A stretch of 6,760 nucleotides of DNA. It comes from Acidobacteriota bacterium. Lineage in GTDB: Bacteria; Acidobacteriota; Blastocatellia; Pyrinomonadales; Pyrinomonadaceae. Positions within the stretch are counted from its first letter, which is position 1; every line of letters begins with the position of its first letter. Below the pieces are notes generated by a model that saw nothing but the letters and a program-made list of their open reading frames with translations, was not told where the DNA came from and did no database searches. The DNA lies in the NCBI GenBank assembly GCA_020853255.1, contig JADYZI010000365.1, positions 1 to 6,760 on the forward strand, written 5' to 3'. Positions 1 to 5,934 of this stretch are shown here, in pieces. A program made the translations under genes and the position numbers.

Positions 1-211
1 CGGCTCGCCCGCACCGTTCGATGTGAAGGTGACGTTTAATGATGATACGACCGAAACGCTCCATCAAACGCCTGCGATCTGGGAAAAGGATATGAAGCAA
101 GCGGTCGTCCGCATCCCTTCGAAAAAGGCCATTAAAAGCGTCGCTCTCGACGGCGGGATCTTTTTGGACTATAACGAGTCGGACAACGTGTGGCCCGCGA
201 CATCGAAATGA
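1..211 (+). CDS. C-terminal end of a probable M1-family metallopeptidase (5'-truncated)
   Basis: This is the tail of a longer gene cut by the window edge: the frame is open from base 2 and ends at TGA 209-211, leaving 69 residues. The segment has the style of the C-terminal beta-sandwich part of M1 (aminopeptidase N-like) zinc peptidases. It contains a beta-hairpin of the type FDVKVTFNDDTTET, then HQTPAIWEKD, and ends with a VALDGGIFLDYNESDNVW strand, close to the 'LDGGIFxDxxxSNNxW' endings known in this family in Acidobacteria and relatives. The catalytic HExxH...E motif would lie upstream and is not visible, so activity cannot be judged. An internal GTG at 23 could be a start codon, but the frame is open upstream of it, so a truncated long gene is more likely than a 62-residue gene. 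The gene converges on the minus-strand repeat-protein gene and is followed by a strong hairpin. The family call rests on motif resemblance only. Confidence 0.65.
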   Translation, partial: GSPAPFDVKVTFNDDTTETLHQTPAIWEKDMKQAVVRIPSKKAIKSVALDGGIFLDYNESDNVWPATSK

Positions 212-220
212 TGGCATAAA

Positions 221-256
221 CAAACTCCGAGAACTAAAGCGAGTTCTCGGAGTTTG
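221..256 (+). terminator. Perfect 15-bp hairpin, probable bidirectional terminator between convergent genes
   Basis: The arms CAAACTCCGAGAACT (221-235) and AGTTCTCGGAGTTTG (242-256) are exact reverse complements around a 6-nt loop. The hairpin begins 10 nt after the stop of the plus-strand peptidase gene and lies 66 nt beyond the stop of the minus-strand gene, as expected for a shared convergent terminator. The T-tracts are modest. The plus strand continues CCTTGTTGG. The minus strand ends its stem with TTTG and continues TTTATGCC, which is slightly better. Termination is inferred from structure and position. Confidence 0.75.
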
Positions 257-285
257 CCTTGTTGGCCGGGAAGAACGAGTCTAGG

Positions 286-307
286 CGAAAACAGTTTCGA
301 TTTTTTT
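286..307 (+). terminator. Small hairpin with T7 run, possible second plus-strand terminator
   Basis: CGAAA (286-290) pairs with TTTCG (295-299) around the loop ACAG, followed by A and seven Ts (301-307). The 5-bp stem is weak, but the T-run is the best in the region. It could back up the 221-256 hairpin for plus-strand transcripts before they enter the convergent gene. Confidence 0.4.
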
Positions 308-322
308 CACTTTAACCCAACG

Positions 323-2632
323 TTACGGTACCTCTTCGATCTCGATCTCATAGGGATCGATCCGCGACGGGTAGAACGGATAGCCTCGTGAACAGTTCCT
401 ACCTGTTCCGGTACCGAGCGAAGGAAAAAAATACCGTACCGTAAGGGTGTGTGCCCCGGCTGAAACACCACTGGCAAATCCGAATGTCGTGAAAGCCTTC
501 GCGTAATCGAACACGGTTCCGGTGGACGTGTTATCAAAATCGGCAAATTGCATTCTGATCGTAGTTGGGCTTATTGCAATATTGTCGATCAGCACTTCGG
601 CCCACGGGAAAGAACCGGACTCTCCGGAAGGCAATCGAATATATACGAAGTCCGAGTACCCGATGCGCAACCGGGTCGATGCAGCGTTCTTCGTAAAATT
701 GACCGTGTGTATCGGTACGGTGGACGTTACATTGTTACATGGAAAAGACGTCGTCGCGGTGCCGGTATCAGTGAAGATCATTCGCGGCGCGGCACCGGCC
801 GCAGCCGTGGTTTGCTTAGTCCCATCAGGAAAGACGACGCCGTTGCCGGTCCCTGTTACCTTCGCGTCACCCAAGACCTCGAGCTTGGCTGTCGGCGCCG
901 AAGTTCCGATGCCTACGTTCGCGTTGTTGCCTAGTACCAGCGAGTTGCTCTGTGACACGACTGCGTTTGCACCGATCGCCGTCGCATTTGTCAGGACGCC
1001 GCTTCCAACATCTGCACTTGCTCCGATCGCCGTGTTGTTTGTACCGGTCGTATTGGTAAATCCGGCTCCATTTCCAAAGAATGAATTTAGGTTCCCGGTA
1101 TTGTTCCCACCTGCACTAGCTCCGACAAAAGAATTTTGTGCGCCGGCCGCGTTGTTTTCTCCCGCACCGGCTCCGTAGAAAGCATTGTTATTGCCGGTCG
1201 TGTTGGCGCTACCAGAAGAATAGCCGAAAAACGAATTGCCCCCACCAATTGAATTCTGATAGCCCGCAGAAGCACCGAAGAAGGAATTGGTGTTTCCAGA
1301 CGTATTTAACCCACCGGCCTGGTAGCCATAGAATGAATTGTAACTTCCGCTCGAAATATACCCGCCGGCAGCTAGTCCAAAAAGGGAATTGGCACTCCCG
1401 GTCATCGCGCTGCCGCAACACGCTCCGGCGCTCGCTGCTCCGACAGCAACATTGGAGGAACCGGTGGTATTGTTTGCGCCGGCGGCGCGCCCAACAAAGG
1501 TATTATAATTTCCGGACGTGGTAGCCAGGCCGGCCAACGACCCAAAGAACGAATTTTGGGTGCCGTTGATATTATTCTGCCCTGAGTGGTACCCAAAGAA
1601 AGAGTTTTCAAGGCCAGTCGTGTTGGCCGCTCCAGCCGAGGCTCCGAAGAAAGAAAGATAGCCGCCGGTCGTATTTGCATACCCTGTGCCTGCTCCGAAG
1701 AGCGAATTGAACCCGCCGCTTGTATTCTGGAATCCGGCCTGATAGCCCGAAAATGAATTGTAGCTACCCGTTGTATTCTCTCTTCCGGAAGATGAGCCGA
1801 AAAACGAGTTGAATTCGCCGCCTGTGTTCTTAAAGCCCGTCTGAGCGCCAAAAAAGGCGTTGTTGCTTCCAGTGGTGTTATGATTGCCGGCGCCGTAGCC
1901 GGCAAACGCGTTGTAACCTCCAGTCGTGTTGTTCGTGCCAACCCAGTTTCCTACGAAAGTATTATTGGAACCGGCAAGTGGGGATGCACCCGCGGCATTC
2001 TCGGTCCTTGCGACGGTCGGAGCGGTGCCCGATGTCGTGCCAACGGAGAGATTTCCGGAGCTGTCTGAGGCGAGAGCGCGCAACCCGCCCAAGTCGAACT
2101 GAGTCGCCGCGTTGACCGTGTCGTAAGTGGTAGAGCCGGCGACCGTTAGGTTGCCGATAAGGCTGACGTTGCCGCTCGCATCGGATTGGACAAAACGAGC
2201 GGCATCGACACCGCCAAGCTTTGCCGAATCTTCGGATGAGCCTGCAGTACCACTCTTTATCGCGTGCGGTGCCGAAAGTATCTGCTGCCGAGGAGTCAGG
2301 GTCGTATACGTGTCGCCGGGCAGTTTTTTGACCGAAACCTCTAAATAGAGGTCATTTCCCGATATCGCCGCCGCTCCAAAATCAAGCTGCACGTTGAATA
2401 CCCCGTCGCGAACGTTAACGTTCAAGTCCGATAGTATGCCGATCGACGTCCCGCTTGTCGCTGCGTTCCAAAGGCCGAACTGCATTATGTAAGCCCCGTT
2501 CGCGGGGACACCTGCGTCAGTCAGCTTTCCTTGGTAACTGAAGGCCGAAGTTTGCCCGAAGGTGTTGAAAATACCGAACGCACCAAGGATCGTGCTGATC
2601 GCAAGGCGTGCCGTGAATCTCTGAATTTTCAT
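323..2632 (-). CDS. Secreted 17-residue tandem-repeat protein, YadA-head/beta-roll-like (769 aa)
   Basis: This gene encodes a predicted exported, probably surface or extracellular, structural or adhesive protein; its exact role is unknown. Residues 1-26/30 form a signal peptide: basic MKIQRFTAR, a hydrophobic stretch, then TFGQTSA. Residues 31-126 are the N-terminal domain common in such secreted proteins (FSYQGKLTDAGVPANG, ending TLTPRQQILSAPHAIKS). A linker follows (about 127-217). Residues 218-547 hold about 18 tandem repeats of 17 residues, consensus N-T-T-G-x-x-N-S-F-F-G-x-x-A-G-x-x. They end in Hep_Hag/YadA-head-like sequence (ATAIGANAVVSQSNSLVLG, 550-568) and a connector NVGIGTSAPTAKLEV (572-586), often seen in tail-fibre-like proteins. 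The last 150 or so residues are an unrecognised, probably beta-rich domain with only two Cys (632, 747). The start ATG is preceded by AGGAG three bases away, a short spacing. Coding lies on the minus strand despite long open frames opposite. A trimeric fold is possible but inferred. Confidence 0.9.
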   Translation of the reverse strand: MKIQRFTARLAISTILGAFGIFNTFGQTSAFSYQGKLTDAGVPANGAYIMQFGLWNAATSGTSIGILSDLNVNVRDGVFNVQLDFGAAAISGNDLYLEVSVKKLPGDTYTTLTPRQQILSAPHAIKSGTAGSSEDSAKLGGVDAARFVQSDASGNVSLIGNLTVAGSTTYDTVNAATQFDLGGLRALASDSSGNLSVGTTSGTAPTVARTENAAGASPLAGSNNTFVGNWVGTNNTTGGYNAFAGYGAGNHNTTGSNNAFFGAQTGFKNTGGEFNSFFGSSSGRENTTGSYNSFSGYQAGFQNTSGGFNSLFGAGTGYANTTGGYLSFFGASAGAANTTGLENSFFGYHSGQNNINGTQNSFFGSLAGLATTSGNYNTFVGRAAGANNTTGSSNVAVGAASAGACCGSAMTGSANSLFGLAAGGYISSGSYNSFYGYQAGGLNTSGNTNSFFGASAGYQNSIGGGNSFFGYSSGSANTTGNNNAFYGAGAGENNAAGAQNSFVGASAGGNNTGNLNSFFGNGAGFTNTTGTNNTAIGASADVGSGVLTNATAIGANAVVSQSNSLVLGNNANVGIGTSAPTAKLEVLGDAKVTGTGNGVVFPDGTKQTTAAAGAAPRMIFTDTGTATTSFPCNNVTSTVPIHTVNFTKNAASTRLRIGYSDFVYIRLPSGESGSFPWAEVLIDNIAISPTTIRMQFADFDNTSTGTVFDYAKAFTTFGFASGVSAGAHTLTVRYFFPSLGTGTGRNCSRGYPFYPSRIDPYEIEIEEVP
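992..1981 (-). repeat. About 18 in-frame 51-bp tandem repeats coding for 17-residue units
   Basis: The repeat array covers residues 218-547 of the 769-residue protein. Nine consecutive units starting at residue 235 (base 1930, running down) are exactly 17 residues, for example NTTGSNNAFFGAQTGFK. After residue 388 the phase is broken by a longer unit containing GACCGSAM and a short unit. It resumes from 426 to 510 in five exact 17-residue units, followed by a 16-residue unit and a 21-residue unit. The Gly after the first turn, the Asn before S/A-F and the F-F/V-G core are most conserved. At the DNA level units are diverged, so this is an old array rather than a recent expansion. It is protein-coding and not a CRISPR array. 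Confidence 0.92.
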
Positions 2633-2635
2633 ATT

Positions 2636-2641
2636 CTCCTC
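2636..2641 (-). promoter_or_regulatory. Ribosome binding site of the repeat-protein gene
   Basis: On the minus strand, GAGGAG lies directly upstream of the ATG at 2632-2630, with only AAT between them. The complementarity is strong but the spacing is shorter than the usual 5-9 nt, unless pairing uses the upstream part of the motif (TGAGG). It supports this ATG as the start. Confidence 0.7.
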
Positions 2642-2673
2642 AAAAAGTGTTCCTGTGTGAGCAAGGGGAAGAA

Positions 2674-2712
2674 CGGCAGACTTCGGTCAACGCGCCGGAC
2701 GAAAGTCTGCCG
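2674..2712 (-). terminator. Hairpin terminator after the ScyD-like gene
   Basis: The arms CGGCAGACTT (2674-2683) and AAGTCTGCCG (2703-2712) are exact reverse complements around a 19-nt loop, and extra CG pairs can form at the loop side. Read on the minus strand, the stem is followed by TTCTTCCCCTT, a pyrimidine-rich but imperfect U-tract. It lies 22 nt past the ScyD-like stop and 41 nt before the repeat-protein start. It probably ends or attenuates transcription from the propeller gene. Leaky read-through into the repeat-protein gene is possible. Confidence 0.6.
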
Positions 2713-2715
2713 CTC

Positions 2716-2734
2716 GGGCTCAGCGGGCGAGCCC
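2716..2734 (-). terminator. GC-rich 6-bp hairpin touching the ScyD-like stop codon
   Basis: GGGCTC (2716-2721) pairs with GAGCCC (2729-2734) around a 7-nt loop. Its first transcribed base is the last base of the TAG stop. It sits in series with the larger 2674-2712 hairpin and has no U-tract of its own. It may protect the mRNA 3' end or strengthen termination. Confidence 0.4.
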
Positions 2735-3906
2735 TATAACCGAACGCGTGTGATCGTGCCCGGAAAGATATTCGTCACGAAAATATCGCCCGTACGGTCA
2801 TCCCGGACCATACTTGATGGCGTCGGAAGCACGGGCACCACAACCGTGCTATTGCCGTCCGCGTCGATCCGCCTCAGTCTGCCGGGCGCGTTCGCAAGTT
2901 GGTTCGTACTGAATTCGAGCACGTAATAGCCATCCCGGCGAAAGCGTTGAGCGACGGGCATTACGTCCATTGCGGATGAAAGCCCTGTTAAGACCGTCTC
3001 ACGTTCACCGGTCCAAAGATCGACGCTTTGTACATCAGATTGTCCGGCGATGAAAGGGAAGCCGGTCAGCTCAGGAACTAGGAGCTTCCTTCCGAAACGG
3101 TGGACGTTGTCGGGTACAGGCTCAATGAATGGGCCGCCTATGGTTCCAAAAAGCGGGTTTGGCCGATTCGGGAACGCAATTACGGTCGTAAGGCTTCCGC
3201 TCAGCAGGTTCGCCTTAAGCAGTTCGTTGTATGAAGCGTCGCTTATGTAAAGATCGGGCCCGACGAGTTCCAATCCGAACGGATGCGATGTCCTAACGGC
3301 ATTTGGAGCATTAGGCCTCGGCTCGGGGCGATAGTCGGGAATATCAACGGCAAGGACGATAAAGACAGATGCTCCATCGGCGTTTGTGATTCTGACCCAG
3401 TGGCTCTGTGCTATATCTTCCTGATCCTTCATCGTCATGACGAATTCACTGTTGAGGGACTCGAAATGTCGCGGCAGGATCACGGCCATGACCGAACAGA
3501 ACAGCGGCGATGACGGAGATTCTGTCGGATATTGCGAGCCGCCGATGTTCGTGGCACCGTCGCCGATACCTGATGCGATGAAGAGGACACGCCCGTCCAG
3601 GTCGATCGCGGTCGTTCCGTCTTGATCAGGCGGGCCGCCGAGGTTATCAACGCCGGATGGCAAACCGCTGATGAGCGTATGTCTGACGCCGGTCGTTCGA
3701 TCGACCACCGAGACCCGGCCGGTATTCGGTTCGAGGGTCCCGGCCTCGGACACGAGAAATGTATTGCCGGGCCCCTTAATGATCTTGGTCGGATGGTCCA
3801 ATCCGGCGGTCACGACCTCCGTAGTTTGAGCAAAAGCGGGGATCGAGATCCCGGCGGCGAGAAGTAGTGCGAGCAAAACTCTTTCAATGGTGGCGAATTC
3901 CTTCAT
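2734..3906 (-). CDS. ScyD/ScyE-like secreted beta-propeller protein (390 aa)
   Basis: This encodes an exported protein of the ScyD/ScyE-like class, beta-propeller proteins of uncertain activity first named from cyanobacterial scytonemin clusters and widespread outside them. Residues 1-26 are a clear signal peptide (MKEFATIERV, hydrophobic LLALLLAAGISIP, cleavage AFA|QTT). Propeller-like blades follow: LDHPTKIIKGPGNTFLVSEAG (split here after residue 54) with a later NTGRVSVVDR, then DLDGRVLFIASGIGD, HPFGLELVGPDLYISDASYNEL, FGRKLLVPELTGFPF, the SSAMDVMPV and YYVLEFSTNQLANAPGRLRRID stretch, and a closing GDIFVTNIFPGTITRVRL. Recurrent G-x-L-x-V/I and D-A/D-G turns fit six or so blades. The start at 3906 is chosen because AAGGAG lies 5 nt upstream and the signal peptide begins there. 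The frame stays open to 4188, but that extension would bury the signal peptide and overlap the divergent gene. No scytonemin genes are nearby, so a pigment role is not implied. Confidence 0.8.
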   Translation of the reverse strand: MKEFATIERVLLALLLAAGISIPAFAQTTEVVTAGLDHPTKIIKGPGNTFLVSEAGTLEPNTGRVSVVDRTTGVRHTLISGLPSGVDNLGGPPDQDGTTAIDLDGRVLFIASGIGDGATNIGGSQYPTESPSSPLFCSVMAVILPRHFESLNSEFVMTMKDQEDIAQSHWVRITNADGASVFIVLAVDIPDYRPEPRPNAPNAVRTSHPFGLELVGPDLYISDASYNELLKANLLSGSLTTVIAFPNRPNPLFGTIGGPFIEPVPDNVHRFGRKLLVPELTGFPFIAGQSDVQSVDLWTGERETVLTGLSSAMDVMPVAQRFRRDGYYVLEFSTNQLANAPGRLRRIDADGNSTVVVPVLPTPSSMVRDDRTGDIFVTNIFPGTITRVRL

Positions 3907-3911
3907 AGCAG

Positions 3912-3917
3912 CTCCTT
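3912..3917 (-). promoter_or_regulatory. Ribosome binding site that fixes the ScyD-like start
   Basis: On the minus strand AAGGAG is separated by CTGCT from the ATG at 3906-3904. This near-ideal site decides for the 390-residue protein over the upstream ATG at 4188. Confidence 0.85.
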
Positions 3918-3943
3918 TTTCAAAATTCGGATCGGGAGGCGAT

Positions 3944-3959
3944 ATTCGTTGCGACGAAT
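3944..3959. repeat. Inverted repeat ATTCGT-TGCG-ACGAAT
   Basis: The 6-bp perfect arms around a 4-nt centre lie 38 bp upstream of the ScyD-like start codon. This fits a small 5'-UTR stem-loop or an operator half-site pair. Its function is not established. Confidence 0.4.
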
Positions 3960-3962
3960 TTA

Positions 3963-3997
3963 GGGTGGGTGTAAAATGGATGTCCGGTATCCCACCC
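3963..3997. repeat. Inverted repeat GGGTGGG / CCCACCC with 21-nt spacer
   Basis: The 7-bp GC-rich arms at 3963-3969 and 3991-3997 are exact reverse complements. The left arm is followed by TGTAAAA, whose GTAAAA can instead pair with TTTTAC at 4003-4008, giving two mutually overlapping pairings. In the minus-strand transcript this would be 5'-UTR of the ScyD-like gene; as DNA it could be a binding site. Confidence 0.5.
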
Positions 3998-4034
3998 AGA
4001 TCTTTTACGAACATTTTCGAGGATGGTAGATGAG

Positions 4035-4048
4035 CAAGGTCGGCCTTG
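4035..4048. repeat. Inverted repeat CAAGG-TCGG-CCTTG
   Basis: The perfect 5-bp arms around a 4-nt loop are separated by only two bases from the TTTCAAG/CTTGAAA palindrome. The pair could form tandem stem-loops in a plus-strand transcript. A 5-bp arm can arise by chance, so weight is given only for its position. Confidence 0.3.
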
Positions 4049-4050
4049 TC

Positions 4051-4067
4051 TTTCAAGATTCTTGAAA
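4051..4067. promoter_or_regulatory. Palindrome TTTCAAG-ATT-CTTGAAA upstream of the regulator gene
   Basis: The perfect 7-bp arms around ATT lie 22 bp before the GTG at 4090. This is the best operator candidate in the intergenic region, with a geometry suited to a dimeric DNA-binding protein. As RNA it forms a weak AU-rich hairpin followed by CTTTTCTGATTTTT, so an attenuator-like element is an alternative. Confidence 0.45.
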
Positions 4068-4089
4068 CTTTTCTGATTTTTGTCTGAAT

Positions 4090-5877
4090 GTGTCGATGTT
4101 GCCGAGTGGAAACAAGATCTACGAATTCGATCGGTTTAGGTTGGATGTCCACGAGCGGACCCTTTCCTGCCGAGCTGAACGCTTGCATTTGGCGGACAAA
4201 GCCTTCGACTTGCTTTGCGCACTTGCGGGCAATAGCGGCAAGCGCCTTTCAAAAAGCGAACTGCTTGAAGGGGTCTGGACTGATTCGTTCGTTGAAGAGA
4301 ACACCCTGGATAAGAATATCTCGCTCCTTAGGCGGCTGTTTAGCGAGGCTAGGCCCGGGGTCGAGTTCATTGAAACGGTCCGTGGGCACGGCTATCGATT
4401 CGTGGCCCCATTGATAGAGATCGCGCCGATATTCGGCCGCACGGGTCCTGGCGTCGATGCCGCTCCTTCATCAATCGCAGTTCTGCCATTTACGAACTTT
4501 GAAAATGATCCGAAGATAGAGTATTTCTGTGAGGGCTTGGTCGAAGAGCTGATCAATTCCCTCGCCAAGGTGCATGATCTCAAGGTCGCGGCTCGCACAT
4601 CGACCTTCTCATTCAAAGGGAAGAAAATGCCGATCGCTGCAATTGCGCGAACCCTCGATGTCGAAAAGGTTCTCGAGGGGAGCCTTCGGAAAGAAGGCGA
4701 CGCGTTCTTTGCGACAGTCAGGCTGATAGACGGCAAAAGCGGATATGCCATCTGGTCGGAGCAATATCATTGTCCCGTAAGCGAGATCTTCGCCCTGCAG
4801 GATGAGATCGCATTGGCGGTCATCGGAGCTCTCAACATCCAGATGACTACTGAAGAGCGGAACGCTGTCTTGAAACGGCCTACCGCCAGCTCTCAGGCCT
4901 ATCTTCTTTACTTACGAGGCCAGTATTATCGATGGCGGCCGATAAAAGAGAGTTTCTCGAATGCCTTGAAGTACTTTGAACGATCGGTCAAGGTCGATCC
5001 GAAATTCGCGCGCGGCTACTTTGGGATCTCGACCTATTTCGGATACGGCGGGGCTTGGGGCCTGCTGTCGATGCCGCCGGAAAGGTCCTGGCCGCTCGCC
5101 GAGGCGGCGGCAAGAAAAGCGATCGATCTCGATCCTTCCCTCCAAGAGCTGAGACTGTCATTTGCCGCGTTCGACCTGGTAGATCATCGGAAGCTGGATG
5201 CAGCAGAAGTGCAGATCCGTGCGATCGCGGCGGATCACCCGGACCTTCCCGAGATCCATCATATCTATTCCTTTTTGCTAGCCGTCACCGGCCGTTTTGA
5301 CGAGGCGATCGAGGAGGCCCGGCGTGCTCTTTCCCTGGACCCGTTGTCAGTGGTATTTAGCCGATTTGTCGGATCGTTCCTCTATTACGCTCGACGTTAC
5401 GGAGAGGCGATCACGCAGCTTCTGGACGCCGCCGAATTGGATCCGAACAACCCGAAAGTTCACGAAGCCCTGTTCGAGGTTTACTATTCGACCGGACAGT
5501 TTGAAGTTGCCGTAGATTCTTGGGTCCGAGTTGCCCACCTTGAGGGTGATGATGCGATGCTGGAACTCCTGTCGACAAAGGGTCGGAACGGTCATCCGCC
5601 TCGCTCTAAGGCCACAATTCGCCTTATGGCTCAGAGAAAGCTGGAAAGGCTGGCCTCCGAGGCTGAAGGCGGATCTTACGTCCCCTCGATCCATTTTGCC
5701 CGCCAGTATATTTTCTTGAATGATAATGAGCGGGCCATCGAGTGGCTTGAGCGGGCATCCAGGGAACGAAACGCGTTCTCGCTTCTGATCGGTATCGATC
5801 CGCTTTACGACCCATTGCGGAACGATACTCGATTTGTAAAATTGTGGGAATATATAAGGACGGGCGATCGGGAATGA
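4090..5877 (+). CDS. Winged-helix regulator with TolB-like and TPR domains, soluble CadC-like (595 aa)
   Basis: This is a predicted one-component transcriptional regulator. Residues 9-107 are an OmpR/PhoB-type winged helix (Trans_reg_C): YEFDRFRLD, LADKAFDLLCAL, GKRLSKSELLEGVW, the recognition region FVEENTLDKNISLLRRLF, and the wing FIETVRGHGYRFVAP. Residues 127-250 match the TolB N-terminal-like/FlgO-like domain found in such proteins (SSIAVLPFTNFENDPKIEYF, VEELINSLAKVHDLKVAARTSTFSF, split by EGL; then VLEGSLRKEG, RLIDGKSGYAIWSEQY, IFALQDEIA). From about 270 to 590 it carries TPR-like helices (NALKYFERSVKVDPKFA, GRFDEAIEEARRALSLDP, RYGEAITQLLDAAELDP, ERAIEWLERAS) and ends in the family's LYDPLRNDTRF motif. 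Unlike CadC-type membrane regulators, the 108-126 linker (IEIAPIFGRTGPG) shows no membrane helix, so the protein is probably cytosolic. The start could be GTG 4090 or ATG 4096; neither has a clear Shine-Dalgarno site, and an in-frame stop lies at 4063. The signal sensed is unknown. Control of the divergent ScyD-like gene is inferred. Confidence 0.9.
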   Translation: MSMLPSGNKIYEFDRFRLDVHERTLSCRAERLHLADKAFDLLCALAGNSGKRLSKSELLEGVWTDSFVEENTLDKNISLLRRLFSEARPGVEFIETVRGHGYRFVAPLIEIAPIFGRTGPGVDAAPSSIAVLPFTNFENDPKIEYFCEGLVEELINSLAKVHDLKVAARTSTFSFKGKKMPIAAIARTLDVEKVLEGSLRKEGDAFFATVRLIDGKSGYAIWSEQYHCPVSEIFALQDEIALAVIGALNIQMTTEERNAVLKRPTASSQAYLLYLRGQYYRWRPIKESFSNALKYFERSVKVDPKFARGYFGISTYFGYGGAWGLLSMPPERSWPLAEAAARKAIDLDPSLQELRLSFAAFDLVDHRKLDAAEVQIRAIAADHPDLPEIHHIYSFLLAVTGRFDEAIEEARRALSLDPLSVVFSRFVGSFLYYARRYGEAITQLLDAAELDPNNPKVHEALFEVYYSTGQFEVAVDSWVRVAHLEGDDAMLELLSTKGRNGHPPRSKATIRLMAQRKLERLASEAEGGSYVPSIHFARQYIFLNDNERAIEWLERASRERNAFSLLIGIDPLYDPLRNDTRFVKLWEYIRTGDRE

Positions 5878-5934
5878 AGGTCTTTCAAGTTCTTACTGGA
5901 CGGTCATATTTTCATTTCTTCGTCGAGCGGCATT

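Larger units (their letters stand above)
212..322. other. Convergent intergenic region
   Basis: This 111-bp gap lies between the peptidase tail and the repeat-protein stop. It holds the two hairpins listed separately, and I see no gene in it. Confidence 0.8.
3907..4089. promoter_or_regulatory. Divergent promoter/operator region rich in inverted repeats
   Basis: This 183-bp gap separates the ScyD-like gene (minus) from the winged-helix regulator (plus), so both promoters should lie here. It contains at least four perfect inverted repeats: ATTCGT/ACGAAT (3944-3959), GGGTGGG/CCCACCC (3963-3997), CAAGG/CCTTG (4035-4048) and TTTCAAG/CTTGAAA (4051-4067). A further GTAAAA (3971-3976) and TTTTAC (4003-4008) pair across the second one. 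No sigma70 promoter is convincing; the best plus-strand guess is TTGTCT (4046-4051), 17 nt, TTTTCT (4069-4074), which would place the last palindrome in the spacer. The regulator encoded alongside is an obvious candidate to bind here, by inference. Confidence 0.6.

Noticed and set aside
522..1178. A 218-residue plus-strand open frame opposite the repeat-protein gene
   Set aside because: It is low-complexity Pro/Val/Ala translation produced by antisense reading of the 51-bp repeats. The minus strand has a signal peptide, recognisable domains, a ribosome binding site and regular repeats.
992..1981. CRISPR-like periodic repeats
   Set aside because: The units are in frame, diverged at the DNA level, have no constant repeat/unique spacer pattern, and encode a conserved 17-residue motif.
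323..2632. Phage tail fibre or prophage remnant
   Set aside because: The connector motif resembles tail fibres, but the protein has a signal peptide and no phage structural, integrase or lysis genes are nearby.
2734..3906. Scytonemin biosynthesis locus
   Set aside because: Only a ScyD/ScyE-like propeller is present. No ScyA/B/C or tyrosinase-type genes are nearby, and this family is widespread outside pigment clusters.
3907..4188. N-terminal extension of the ScyD-like protein to an ATG at 4188
   Set aside because: It would place 94 residues before a textbook signal peptide and overlap the divergent regulator's coding start, while a strong Shine-Dalgarno site marks the start at 3906.
4088..4414. 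A 108-residue frame starting at ATG 4088
   Set aside because: It is an out-of-frame overlap of the winged-helix domain; the 4090 frame matches the Trans_reg_C family along its whole length.
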